The notes under the pieces are model-generated. The model worked only from the letters and a program-made list of their open reading frames with translations. It had not been told where the DNA came from and ran no database searches. Of a DNA stretch of 14,493 nt, positions 6,497-14,012 are shown one piece after another. The position numbers and the translations under genes were made by a program. The first letter of the stretch is position 1. Each line of letters opens with the position of its first letter. This DNA comes from JBHJHK01 sp050330975 (GTDB lineage: Bacteria; Pseudomonadota; Gammaproteobacteria; Competibacterales; Competibacteraceae), in the NCBI GenBank assembly GCA_050330975.1, contig JBHJHK010000364.1, positions 1 to 14,493 of the forward strand, written 5' to 3'.

Positions 6497-7590
6497 GTTC
6501 TGGGGAAATCCCCGAGGTATTGATACTGCCAGGGGATGGTATTGGCCCGGAGATCGTCGCCGAGGCCGTTGGCGTCCTCGAAGCCCTGGTGGCCCACCAC
6601 GGCCTCGGGGTGACCCTGAACTACGGCCTATTGGGGGGTCAGGCGGTGGACGCCGCGGGTTCACCGTTGCCCGCCGACACCCTCGCCAAGGCCAAGGGGG
6701 CCAAGGCGGTGCTGTTGGGGGCAGTGGGCGGACCCCAGTACGACGCCCTGCCCCGGGAGCAGCGCCCCGAACGGGGCCTGTTGGGGTTGCGCAGCGCCCT
6801 GGGTTTGTTCGCCAACCTGCGCCCGGCGATTCTCTATCCCCAGCTGGCCGCCGCCTCGGCCCTGCGCCCGGAGGTGGTCGCCGGCCTCGATATCCTCATC
6901 GTCCGAGAACTCACCGGAGACATCTATTTCGGCGAACCCCGGGGCATCCGCACCCTGGAAAACGGCGAGCGCCAGGGCTTCAACACCATGGTCTACGGGG
7001 AAACCGAGATCGACCGCATCCTCCAGGTGGCCTTTCAAGCCGCACAACGGCGGCAAAAGAGACTCTGCTCTGTGGACAAAGCCAACGTCCTCGAGACCTC
7101 GGAGCTGTGGCGCGAGCGGGCCAATGCCATGGCTGAGACCTACCCCGACGTGACCCTGTCCCACCTCTACGTGGACAACGCCGCCATGCAGCTCGTCAAG
7201 GATCCCAAGCAGTTCGACGTGGTGGTCACGGGCAACCTGTTTGGCGATATCCTCTCTGACTGCGCCGCCCAACTCACCGGTTCCATCGGCATGCTGCCGT
7301 CGGCCTCCCTCAACGACCGAGGCCAAGGCCTATACGAGCCCATCCACGGCTCGGCCCCCGACATCGCCGGCCGAGGTGTGGCCAACCCCCTGGCCACCAT
7401 TTTGTCCGTGGCCATGATGCTGCGCCACTCCCTGGAGCGGGGGGATCTCGCGGCACGGGTAGAGACCGCCGTGGGACGAGTTCTCGATCGGGGGCTGTTC
7501 ACCCCCGACATCTGTGGGCCCAACCAAACCCCTGTGGACACCCAGACCCTGGGACGCGCCGTGGTGGAGGCATTGACATCGAACCCCTGA
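6493..7590 (+). CDS. leuB: 3-isopropylmalate dehydrogenase
   Basis: LeuB is the NAD-dependent, Mg/Mn-dependent dehydrogenase that oxidatively decarboxylates 3-isopropylmalate to 2-oxoisocaproate, the immediate precursor of leucine. The product is 365 residues (E. coli LeuB 363). Visible motifs: LILPGDGIGPEI at the N-terminus, ANLRPA, RELTGDIYFGEPRG, DKANVLETSELWR (active-site Lys), YVDNAAMQLVKDPKQFDVVV and TGNLFGDILSDCAAQLTGSIGMLP (metal aspartates), then EPIHGSAPDIAGRGVANPLA. The GTG at 6493 is chosen because AGGAGG (6483-6488) lies just before it and the family N-terminus starts there; an upstream GTG at 6457 would include nonsense translated from the leuD end. The GTGA overlap with leuD implies translational coupling. 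Specificity for isopropylmalate over isocitrate or tartrate follows from the leuCD context. Confidence 0.97.
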   Translation: MSSGEIPEVLILPGDGIGPEIVAEAVGVLEALVAHHGLGVTLNYGLLGGQAVDAAGSPLPADTLAKAKGAKAVLLGAVGGPQYDALPREQRPERGLLGLRSALGLFANLRPAILYPQLAAASALRPEVVAGLDILIVRELTGDIYFGEPRGIRTLENGERQGFNTMVYGETEIDRILQVAFQAAQRRQKRLCSVDKANVLETSELWRERANAMAETYPDVTLSHLYVDNAAMQLVKDPKQFDVVVTGNLFGDILSDCAAQLTGSIGMLPSASLNDRGQGLYEPIHGSAPDIAGRGVANPLATILSVAMMLRHSLERGDLAARVETAVGRVLDRGLFTPDICGPNQTPVDTQTLGRAVVEALTSNP

Positions 7591-7627
7591 GCATAGGCCC
7601 CGACTTTGTCACCATTGTTTACGCTTT

Positions 7628-7645
7628 TGACCCGTTGGTCATTTT
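7628..7645 (+). other. Short inverted repeat followed by TTTT between leuB and asd
   Basis: TGACC (7628-7632) and GGTCA (7637-7641) form a perfect five-base inverted repeat around a four-base loop, followed directly by TTTT. It could be a weak intrinsic attenuator of the leu operon, an operator half-site pair, or chance. The stem is too short to be a confident terminator, and the repeat ends only seven bases before the asd ribosome site GAGGA (7648-7652). No convincing promoter boxes for asd are visible in the 68-nt gap. Confidence 0.25.
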
Positions 7646-7658
7646 GTGAGGAACAGCC

Positions 7659-8690
7659 ATGACTCGACCCACCTTTGACGTCGCCGTTGTGGGTGCCACC
7701 GGCGCCGTGGGGGAGGCGATGCTCGCCATCCTCGCCGAGCGGGACTTCCCCGTGGGTAAAATCTACCCCTTGGCGAGCCGTCGTTCGGCGGGCAAGCGGG
7801 TCGCCTTCAAGGATCGCCAACTGGTCGTCCAGGACCTGAGCGACTTCGACTTCAGCCAGGTGCAATTGGGACTTTTTTCCGCCGGGTCGTCCATCTCTGA
7901 GATCTACGCCCCCATGGCTGCGGCCAAAGGTTGTGTCGTCATCGACAACACCTCCCAGTTTCGCTACGACCCCGATATTCCCTTGGTGGTCCCCGAGGTC
8001 AACCCCCACGCCATCGCGGCGTATCGCAACCGCGGCATCATCGCCAATCCCAATTGCTCCACCATCCAGATGGTGGTGGTGTTGAAGCCGCTGTATGACG
8101 CCGCGGGGATCAGTCGCCTCAACATCGCCACCTACCCGGCGGTGTCGGGCACGGGCGTCGACGCCATCGAAGAGCTGGCCCACCAGACCGCCCAATTGCT
8201 CAACGGCCGGGAGGTGAGCTGCGAGGTCTATCCCAAGCAGATCGCCTTCAACGTCTTGCCCCACATCGACGCCTTTCAGGACAACGGCTACACCAAAGAA
8301 GAGATGAAGATGGTGTGGGAGACCCGCAAGATCCTCGAAGACGAAACCCTGCAAATCAACCCCACGGCGGTGAGGGTGCCGGTGTTCTACGGCCACAGCG
8401 AAGCCGTCCACCTGGAGACCAAAACCAAGCTAGACCTTCCTTCGGTTCGGGCGTTGCTAGAAGAGGCCCCCGGGGTGGTGGTGCTGGACGAGCGTCAACC
8501 CGGGGGTTATCCTACCGCCGTTACAGAAGCTGCCAAAGCCGATCCGGTTTACGTAGGCCGCATCCGTGAAGACATCTCCCATCCCTTGGGCCTTAATCTA
8601 TGGATAGTGGCGGACAACGTGCGCAAGGGGGCGGCCTTGAACAGTGTGCAAATCGCAGAAATTCTGATAAGGGACTACCTTTCAACGTAA
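7659..8690 (+). CDS. asd: Aspartate-semialdehyde dehydrogenase
   Basis: Asd reduces 4-aspartyl phosphate to aspartate 4-semialdehyde with NADPH. This is the branch point to lysine and diaminopimelate (cell wall), methionine and threonine. The product is 343 residues, with the N-terminal nucleotide-binding loop VVGATGAVGEAML, the SAGSSIS segment, the active-site Cys133 in NPNCSTIQ, TYPAVSGTGVDAIEEL, FNVLPHIDAF and RVPVFYGHSEAVHLE (His246, active-site region). The sequence is of the shorter type found in Pseudomonas and many bacteria, and differs from the E. coli Asd type. The start is the ATG at 7659 with GAGGA six bases upstream. It follows leuB by 68 nt and precedes fimV by 43 nt, the same order as in Pseudomonas, so it may be partly cotranscribed with leuCDB. 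The usg-like second copy that lies next to asd in Pseudomonas is absent here. Confidence 0.97.
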   Translation: MTRPTFDVAVVGATGAVGEAMLAILAERDFPVGKIYPLASRRSAGKRVAFKDRQLVVQDLSDFDFSQVQLGLFSAGSSISEIYAPMAAAKGCVVIDNTSQFRYDPDIPLVVPEVNPHAIAAYRNRGIIANPNCSTIQMVVVLKPLYDAAGISRLNIATYPAVSGTGVDAIEELAHQTAQLLNGREVSCEVYPKQIAFNVLPHIDAFQDNGYTKEEMKMVWETRKILEDETLQINPTAVRVPVFYGHSEAVHLETKTKLDLPSVRALLEEAPGVVVLDERQPGGYPTAVTEAAKADPVYVGRIREDISHPLGLNLWIVADNVRKGAALNSVQIAEILIRDYLST

Positions 8691-8733
8691 CCCGTCCGTC
8701 GGCCGGTGCGACGCCTGTGGCGGCTCGGGCGCA

Positions 8734-10611
8734 ATGATTGCGGGGATTCGGTTGATGCTTGACCACAAGATAAGACGGAAGTCCACATGGAAGCTGCGGC
8801 GCTGTTTGGGCGTGGCCCTCGCGGCGCTGCCGTGTTGCAGTTTCGCCCTGGGACTGGGCCAGATCACCGTGCGCTCTGCCCTCAACCAACCCTTTCGGGC
8901 GGAGATCGAACTCACCAATATCGGCACCGCCAACCTCAGTCAGCTGCGCGCCCGCATCGCCCCCCAGACCCTGGCGCAGCTCTCCCAGGGCCCCGTGGGC
9001 TTTGCGGCGGTGGTGGAGACCATCGACGGGCGCAGCTTTTTGCAGATCACCTCCCAGCGCCCCATTCGCGATCCCTTGTTGAGCCTGGTGGTGGATGTGC
9101 GTTGGCCCCAGGGGCGGCTAAACCGAGAATTCGCCATCCTCCTCGATCCCCCTGAGTACATCGTCAGTGCGCCGCCGCGGTCTGGGTTTTCGGGTGTGGC
9201 CCCGCCGTCGCCCCGGGCCCAGGCATCCACGCCTCCTCCGCCGGCCAGACCCAGCGAACCGCCGCCGCCCCCCCCCGCCAATCTGCCCGAGGTCGATTTG
9301 ACCAGCACCTACCGGGTCGCCCGGGGGGATAACCTGTGGACCATCGCCAACCGGGTGCGTCCCACCGGAGTGTCGGTGGAGGAAATGATGGGCATCCTGG
9401 TGCGGGAAAACCCCCAGGCCTTTATCAACGGCGATCGCAATCGCCTGTTGGCCGACGTCGATTTGCGGGTGCCCGTCGATCCCGGTTTTCCCACCGTCGA
9501 CAACGTGGCCGAGGCCCTACCCGACGATCCCCTAGCGCCCTCCACTCCGGCGCCCCGGGTGCGCCTGGAGCCGCCGGCGCCCGCCACCCCCGAACCTCCC
9601 GCCCAGGGCCTGGTGGCGGCCGATGCCGAACTCGACCCCCGGTTTCGCATCGGCCTAGTCGATGACCACCCCCGGCTCCAGTTGTCCGACTTCGCCGCCG
9701 CGCGCCAGCGCCTCGCCCAGCTGAACCCCCCCAGGGATGGCGGCGAGCGCGACTTGGGCATTCCCGGGACTGGCCAAGCCCTGACGGCGGTGGACCCGGT
9801 GGACCCGGTGGACCCGGTGGATTCTTCCGACCGAGGAACCCGGGCTCCCGCTGGGGCTGACCCCCTGACGGCCGATCCCCTGGCGGATATCGGCGCCCCC
9901 GCCGGTGGCGATGATCTCGCCCCGGAGCCCGCTTTTAGTGAGGACCCCGGCGGGGAGACGGCCATCGACAATGGCCTCTCCGACCTGGCCGCCGACCCTC
10001 TGGCCCAGCCCGGCGAGGGCCAGGGGGCCGTTGCCGACACCACAGCCCCCGAACCGGCCCCGGAGTCGGCGGCGGTGAGCGAGCTCTTGGAGCCCGGCGC
10101 CGACGTTCCTCCGGCGACCTCGGCTGAGCTCGCCGACACCGAGGGTGGCTTGGCCGATGCTGCCCCCGAAGTCCCCCTCCCCGGCGCGGCTCCCCACGGC
10201 GTCGCCGATGACCCGCTTCTGGTCGACCCTATGGCCGCCGGTAGCACCGACACCCAAGACTTGGGCAAAGAGGACTTGGTCGACCGAGCACCGCCCGACA
10301 GCGAGCTCGCCGCCGTGCCGCCCCTAGACCGCCTGGCGGACAACCCCAATGCCACCCCGAACCCCCGTTTGGAAGCGGTTGGTGGTTTGCCCGATGATTT
10401 CGAGCCTCCGGTGGATTTGGCCGCGGCCCCGGACCCCCTCACCCCCAGTGTCGATGAACCCGACACCGGCCTCAGCGCTCCCCCTGTGACCGCAGTGGGA
10501 CGGGGACCCCGTCGGAGCCACCCTTGGGGAGCCCGGAGGGTAGTCCTCAACCGGATGGCGGCGAATTGGTCTCCACGCCCCAGGGCGGTGGCGGTGGGAT
10601 GGCCTTCCTAG
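8734..10611 (+). CDS. fimV: FimV/HubP-like protein, N-terminal part (frame broken near 10500)
   Basis: FimV is an inner-membrane polar-landmark protein with a peptidoglycan-binding periplasmic part; in Pseudomonas it supports type IV pilus function, cAMP signalling and polarity. Visible in order: a long basic N-region and signal peptide ending CCSFA (likely cleavage after residue 38), the FimV N-terminal domain (LGLGQITVRSALNQPFRAEI to NREFAILLDPPEY, about 39-145), a Pro-rich spacer, and a LysM domain (TYRVARGDNLWTIANRV, about 192-245). A long acidic Ala/Pro/Asp linker follows. After about residue 588 the translation turns from acidic linker to Arg/Trp-rich sequence up to a stop at 10611, the sign of a wrong frame; the true continuation is the next frame. 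The start may be 8734 or the ATG at 8755; no strong ribosome site decides. It follows asd by 43 nt, as in Pseudomonas. Confidence 0.88.
   Translation: MIAGIRLMLDHKIRRKSTWKLRRCLGVALAALPCCSFALGLGQITVRSALNQPFRAEIELTNIGTANLSQLRARIAPQTLAQLSQGPVGFAAVVETIDGRSFLQITSQRPIRDPLLSLVVDVRWPQGRLNREFAILLDPPEYIVSAPPRSGFSGVAPPSPRAQASTPPPPARPSEPPPPPPANLPEVDLTSTYRVARGDNLWTIANRVRPTGVSVEEMMGILVRENPQAFINGDRNRLLADVDLRVPVDPGFPTVDNVAEALPDDPLAPSTPAPRVRLEPPAPATPEPPAQGLVAADAELDPRFRIGLVDDHPRLQLSDFAAARQRLAQLNPPRDGGERDLGIPGTGQALTAVDPVDPVDPVDSSDRGTRAPAGADPLTADPLADIGAPAGGDDLAPEPAFSEDPGGETAIDNGLSDLAADPLAQPGEGQGAVADTTAPEPAPESAAVSELLEPGADVPPATSAELADTEGGLADAAPEVPLPGAAPHGVADDPLLVDPMAAGSTDTQDLGKEDLVDRAPPDSELAAVPPLDRLADNPNATPNPRLEAVGGLPDDFEPPVDLAAAPDPLTPSVDEPDTGLSAPPVTAVGRGPRRSHPWGARRVVLNRMAANWSPRPRAVAVGWPS
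9790..9821 (+). repeat. 9-bp tandem repeat in the fimV linker
   Basis: The unit GTGGACCCG occurs three times in a row (9790-9816), followed by a partial fourth copy, and encodes Asp-Pro-Val repeats in the acidic linker. The unit is a multiple of three, so gain or loss of copies keeps the frame. Such in-frame repeats in a disordered linker usually vary in number between strains. Confidence 0.85.
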
Positions 10612-11873
10612 ACCAAGCGAGCCGTTTGTTGCGCGATATTTCCCGCAATCCCGTCGAAGGCGCCCTGTTGGGAGGAGGGCTCGTGCTGTTGGTGGGGCTA
10701 CCGGCTTTGTTTCTCATGCGCCGGCGGCGCAGGGCTGAGGAGCCTCGGGAGACGGCCATTGGCGAAGTCGACAATTCCCAACTCCTCAGCGAGTTGCAAG
10801 TCGACGGCGACACCCGAGAGCAGATCGACCTGTTGTTGGCGGTGGGCAATTTCCGAGAGGCCGAGGTCAAAGTGCGGGAAGAGCTCGAGCGCGACCCCAA
10901 CGACCCGGAGATGTTGGTCAAGTTGTTGGATGTGCATTTTGCCTCCGACAACGCCGATGAGTTCCTCGCCGATGCCCGCCATCTCCACGGCCTCCTCGAC
11001 GATCCCCACGGCCCCCTGTGGCAGTACGTCTGCAAGCTCGGTCGCCAAATCTGCCCCGGGCATCCCCTGTTCGACAGCCGGGCTACGGCCGACGATATCG
11101 AGACGGCGCCCTCTGACGACTACGCCGGCGACGCCACGGACTTCGACGACCTGTTTGCCGATTCCCCCGAAGACCTCCGGCGCAATCGGGGCATGCCCTC
11201 CCAAGGGCCCTCCACCGACGACCTGGCGGCCTTTGGCTTTGGCACTGCCGACGACGACGACCGGGGGGAGCGGGGCTATGGCGACGACGATCGCCAAGAC
11301 GACGACGGCGGATTTAACTTCGACAGCGAGGTGGAGGATTTCGATTTCGACGCCTCCGACTTGGCCAACGACGCCACCCAGATGGAGCGCTCGGCGGCGG
11401 GCCAGGGCCGTCGAGGCGGGGCGGCCGAGGACGACTTTGACTTCGACTTTGGCGATGAACCCACAGCCCTGGACAGCCAACAGCCAGCGCCCATCGAAAA
11501 GGAGTTTCACGCCGATCCGGTGGCCGGCGCCGACCGGGACGCCCTGAGCGATGAACTGGAGCAGTTGCAGTTCGAATTGCCGGCGGGGAATCAGGACAGC
11601 GAACGGACCACCCAACGCCGCGTCGACGCCGACGTCGACACCTTCGACTTCGATGAGTATCAAGGCGCCGATGATCCCACCCTCGGAGACGACGAGGCGG
11701 GGCTACCACGGGGTGCCGAGGATGACATCGACGTCAAGCTAGACCTGGCCCAGGCCTACGTGGAGATGGACGACCGCACCGGAGCCCGGGATCTCTTGAA
11801 CGAGGTCCTGCGGGAGGGCAGTGATGAGCAGCGCCAGCGGGCTCAGGCCATGATGAGCCGGATCGCCACCTAG
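10524..11873 (+). CDS. fimV: FimV/HubP-like protein, membrane and C-terminal part (second frame)
   Basis: This is the C-terminal half of the FimV-like protein, in the frame shifted by -1 (equivalently +2) from the first part. The frame is open from 10458; a TTG at 10524 and an ATG at 10599 are possible starts if it were translated separately, but neither has a convincing ribosome site and neither gives a signal peptide. Contents, numbered from 10524: a Gly/Ser/Pro/Glu linker, one membrane helix (about 44-65, VEGALLGGGLVLLVGLPALF) followed by a basic RRRRR stop-transfer run, a TPR-like helical segment (EQIDLLLAVGNFREAEVKVREEL to QYVCKLGRQICPGHPLF), a very acidic Asp-rich region with FDFD repeats, and the FimV C-terminal domain (DDIDVKLDLAQAYVEMDDRTGARDLLNEVLREG) near the end. 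In FimV these cytoplasmic parts recruit polar partners. Joined to the first part, the protein would be about 1,040 residues. A hairpin terminator follows. Confidence 0.88.
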   Translation: MGSPEGSPQPDGGELVSTPQGGGGGMAFLDQASRLLRDISRNPVEGALLGGGLVLLVGLPALFLMRRRRRAEEPRETAIGEVDNSQLLSELQVDGDTREQIDLLLAVGNFREAEVKVREELERDPNDPEMLVKLLDVHFASDNADEFLADARHLHGLLDDPHGPLWQYVCKLGRQICPGHPLFDSRATADDIETAPSDDYAGDATDFDDLFADSPEDLRRNRGMPSQGPSTDDLAAFGFGTADDDDRGERGYGDDDRQDDDGGFNFDSEVEDFDFDASDLANDATQMERSAAGQGRRGGAAEDDFDFDFGDEPTALDSQQPAPIEKEFHADPVAGADRDALSDELEQLQFELPAGNQDSERTTQRRVDADVDTFDFDEYQGADDPTLGDDEAGLPRGAEDDIDVKLDLAQAYVEMDDRTGARDLLNEVLREGSDEQRQRAQAMMSRIAT

Positions 11874-11895
11874 TACTAACCACCCAGTACTAACC
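11872..11895 (+). repeat. 10-bp direct repeat after fimV
   Basis: AGTACTAACC occurs at 11872-11881, overlapping the fimV stop codon, and again at 11886-11895. It contains the palindrome AGTACT. No function is apparent; it may be a small duplication. Confidence 0.7.
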
Positions 11896-11918
11896 CCGCC
11901 GTTGCCCTCCCCTTGGCA

Positions 11919-11954
11919 AGCCCTCTTGCTGAAAGCGAGAGGGCTCGTCGTTTT
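11919..11954 (+). terminator. Intrinsic terminator of fimV
   Basis: AGCCCTCTTGC (11919-11929) pairs with GCGAGAGGGCT (11935-11945) as an 11-bp stem with one G-T wobble, and the loop is TGAAA. The sequence continues CGTCGTTTT (11946-11954), a modest T tract. It lies 45 nt after the fimV stop, between converging genes. Read on the minus strand the hairpin is not followed by T, so it should mainly stop plus-strand transcription. Confidence 0.75.
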
Positions 11955-11997
11955 GCGCCAGCGCCAAAGCGCCCCAGGGGATTAGCCCGCGGCTATA

Positions 11998-13863
11998 TCA
12001 CTGAATCACGGCGTTAAAATCCGTCTGCATCCGGCTTTGCAGCCGCTTGATGACCTTCATGGCCATGCGCAGGGACTCCTCTTCTAGGGGGGTCAACTCC
12101 TGGCGGCTGACGAGCTTATCGGGGCGCTCCCCCTGTTGAATTTGGCGCAACTGGTGGGCGAGGGTGAGATCTAGGAGTTCCTCGTAGGCTGCCAAGGCCG
12201 CCTCGACAAAGGGCCCATCCAGGCGCCCTTGGCGCACCACGGCTTCCAGGCGATCGCCGCTGTGGGTGGCTTGGACCCCCTCCGCCAAGGCGTAGATGCG
12301 GGCGGCGTCGGCCAAAAGCCTGGTGCCGTTGCGCTTGAGGTCGATTTTCCCCCGCCGGGGTTTGTCGGTGGCGGTGACCAACCGGTTGAGGAAGCCCAGG
12401 GCGGGGCCGCCGCTGGCGTCGTCCTCCACCATGAGGCGGAGAAGCCGCGGTTTGGCCTTGAGGGCCGCCAACAAATGGTGGCGCAAGGCCCGGGTGAGGC
12501 GGTCGTCGCCGTAGAGGGTGTCGAAATCGAACACGATGGTGGACCAGCGGGCAGCCCCTTCGTTGGGAAATTCGGCGATGCGACTGATCCGCTGGCACCA
12601 TTGCCCCAAGGTCTGGTGGTAATCGGGATTGCGGGCCATGATATCCCCGGTACACCACTCGTAGCCCACCTCGTCCAAACGCCGGTTGGCGCGGTCGCAG
12701 AAGGTTTGAAACCACTCTTTGTGGGCGTCGTCCAAGGGGATGGCGTCGTCGATGATGATGCCGTTGTCTTGATCGGTGTTGATCATCATCTCCCGCCGTC
12801 CCCCGGAGCCCATGACGATAAAGGCGTAGGGAATCTGGGTCTCAAAACCCAACTGGGTCACGACCTCTTCCTCGGCGAGTTCCACACAACGCCGTTGGAT
12901 GGCCAAGTGGACCTCGCTCAGCGCCCGCACGGCGCGGCTGGCACTGTGGTTGTGTTGGCGCAGTTCATCGGCCACAGCGGCCAACTCCCGGTGAAAACCC
13001 GCCAAGGTGACATAGTCGGGGGCGGCGTTGATTTGGACGATGAGAGAGCGCTGATAGGCCGCGAGGATGCGCAGAATATCCGTCTGGGATACCACCCCCA
13101 CGGGAGCCTGGCCTTCACAGACCACAAAGTATTTGGCCTGGGGCTCTAGGGCGCTGTGGATCTTCCACAACGGGGTGTCGGCGGCGACCCGCCGGGGCGG
13201 TTCCACGGCTTCGATGATGGGGGCGTTGCGACTCACCCCCTCGACGATCAACGCCTCCGTCAGGGCGTGGAGGGTCACTACCCCCTGGAGATGGCCGCCG
13301 CTGTCCACGACGCCGAGGCTACCGATACCCCGCTGGCGCATTAGCTGATAGGCCGAGGGGAGGGGTTCTGTGGCCTGCACGGTGACCAACGGGGATTTCA
13401 TGATGCTGCGGGCCGGCAGGACCCACAGCCCCGTGACCGGGGCTCGCCGTTGGCGCTGACCTTGAAAGTGGTCGGCCAGCAGCCGATTGACCGCGGTGAA
13501 TAACTCTGGGTGACTCTGTTCGAAGCGTTGGAGTACGGGCTCGGCGATGACGTCTACCACCGCTTCAGTGACGGCGGTGACCGCTCCGCTGTAGTCACCA
13601 CTGCCAAAGTGATTTTCCAGCCCGATGAAATCGCCGGGTTCCAAGGTGAGCTGGGTGTGGCCGTGGCGCAACTCCAAGGTGCCCTGACGGAGGTGATAGA
13701 CCTCTTCGCCATAGGGCATACCCGGGGTGACCAAGGGTTCTTGGGACACTAACACCCGTTGGCTGGCCTCCCCAAGGAGAGCCTTCATGGCCTTGGGGAA
13801 CTGGTCGCCAGTGGCGGCGATGGCCGAGCGCAAGGCGAGGGCAAAGTCAATGGGATTGTCCAT
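11998..13863 (-). CDS. Cyclic-nucleotide-binding/CBS/DUF294 nucleotidyltransferase-like signalling protein
   Basis: This is a soluble cytoplasmic protein of 621 residues with a recognised four-part architecture. Residues about 25-140 resemble a cyclic-nucleotide-binding (Crp-type) jelly roll (YHLRQGTLELRHG, LEPGDFIGLENHF). About 150-270 is a pair of CBS domains (IMKSPLVTVQ, IGSLGVVDSGGHLQGVVT; YFVVCEGQAPVGVVSQTDILR), which usually bind adenine nucleotides. About 300-440 is the DUF294 nucleotidyltransferase-like domain with GSGGRRE (352-358) and TDQDN (363-367), the motif shared with GlnD and GlnE. About 465-615 is the all-helical DUF294 C-terminal domain. The family is predicted to transfer nucleotides to a protein in answer to adenylate or cAMP level, but targets are unknown. 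The start is the ATG at 13863 (weak GAG site). It is divergent from the next gene and converges on fimV. It occupies the place that truA has after fimV in Pseudomonas. Confidence 0.92.
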   Translation of the reverse strand: MDNPIDFALALRSAIAATGDQFPKAMKALLGEASQRVLVSQEPLVTPGMPYGEEVYHLRQGTLELRHGHTQLTLEPGDFIGLENHFGSGDYSGAVTAVTEAVVDVIAEPVLQRFEQSHPELFTAVNRLLADHFQGQRQRRAPVTGLWVLPARSIMKSPLVTVQATEPLPSAYQLMRQRGIGSLGVVDSGGHLQGVVTLHALTEALIVEGVSRNAPIIEAVEPPRRVAADTPLWKIHSALEPQAKYFVVCEGQAPVGVVSQTDILRILAAYQRSLIVQINAAPDYVTLAGFHRELAAVADELRQHNHSASRAVRALSEVHLAIQRRCVELAEEEVVTQLGFETQIPYAFIVMGSGGRREMMINTDQDNGIIIDDAIPLDDAHKEWFQTFCDRANRRLDEVGYEWCTGDIMARNPDYHQTLGQWCQRISRIAEFPNEGAARWSTIVFDFDTLYGDDRLTRALRHHLLAALKAKPRLLRLMVEDDASGGPALGFLNRLVTATDKPRRGKIDLKRNGTRLLADAARIYALAEGVQATHSGDRLEAVVRQGRLDGPFVEAALAAYEELLDLTLAHQLRQIQQGERPDKLVSRQELTPLEEESLRMAMKVIKRLQSRMQTDFNAVIQ

Positions 13864-13894
13864 GGTCTCGCAGGGGTATGGGAACTGTGCTAGG

Positions 13895-13923
13895 TTGAAA
13901 GACTCTATTTCACCTGATTTTGT
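13895..13923 (+). promoter_or_regulatory. Possible promoter in the divergent intergenic region
   Basis: TTGAAA (13895-13900, five of six matches to the -35 consensus) is followed after 17 nt by TTTTGT (13918-13923), a poor -10 (three of six). The gap between the divergent starts (13864 to 14012) is locally A+T-richer than its surroundings, as expected of a promoter region. If used, transcription would begin near 13930, which favours a start codon for the next gene at 13992 or later over the ATG at 13929. No clear minus-strand promoter for the DUF294 gene is visible. Confidence 0.25.
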
Positions 13924-14012
13924 GCGCTATGGCGAATGGGTTGCCACCCAACGCACGAGATTTTTCTCGATCGTCGACCTCCAACCGCTCGGTGAGTCCC
14001 GTGGGCGATTTC

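Noticed and set aside
7167..8411. Minus-strand open frame of 414 codons opposite leuB and asd
   Set aside because: It is a shadow of two clear genes and spans their intergenic gap; no domain is visible.
10495..10515. Programmed -1 frameshift signal in fimV
   Set aside because: No X XXY YYZ slippery heptamer occurs in the first frame and I see no clear downstream pseudoknot, so a lost base is a simpler explanation; the frameshift itself is kept as a finding.
9309..10550. Minus-strand open frame of 413 codons opposite fimV
   Set aside because: It is Ser/Gly/Arg-rich low-complexity sequence mirrored from the acidic FimV linker; no support as a gene.
10698..11663. Minus-strand open frame of 321 codons opposite the second fimV part
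   Set aside because: It is antisense to the TPR-like and acidic segments and Val/Gly-rich without motifs.
12229..13149. Plus-strand open frame of 306 codons opposite the DUF294 gene
   Set aside because: It is a mirror of a gene with continuous domain structure; no independent evidence.
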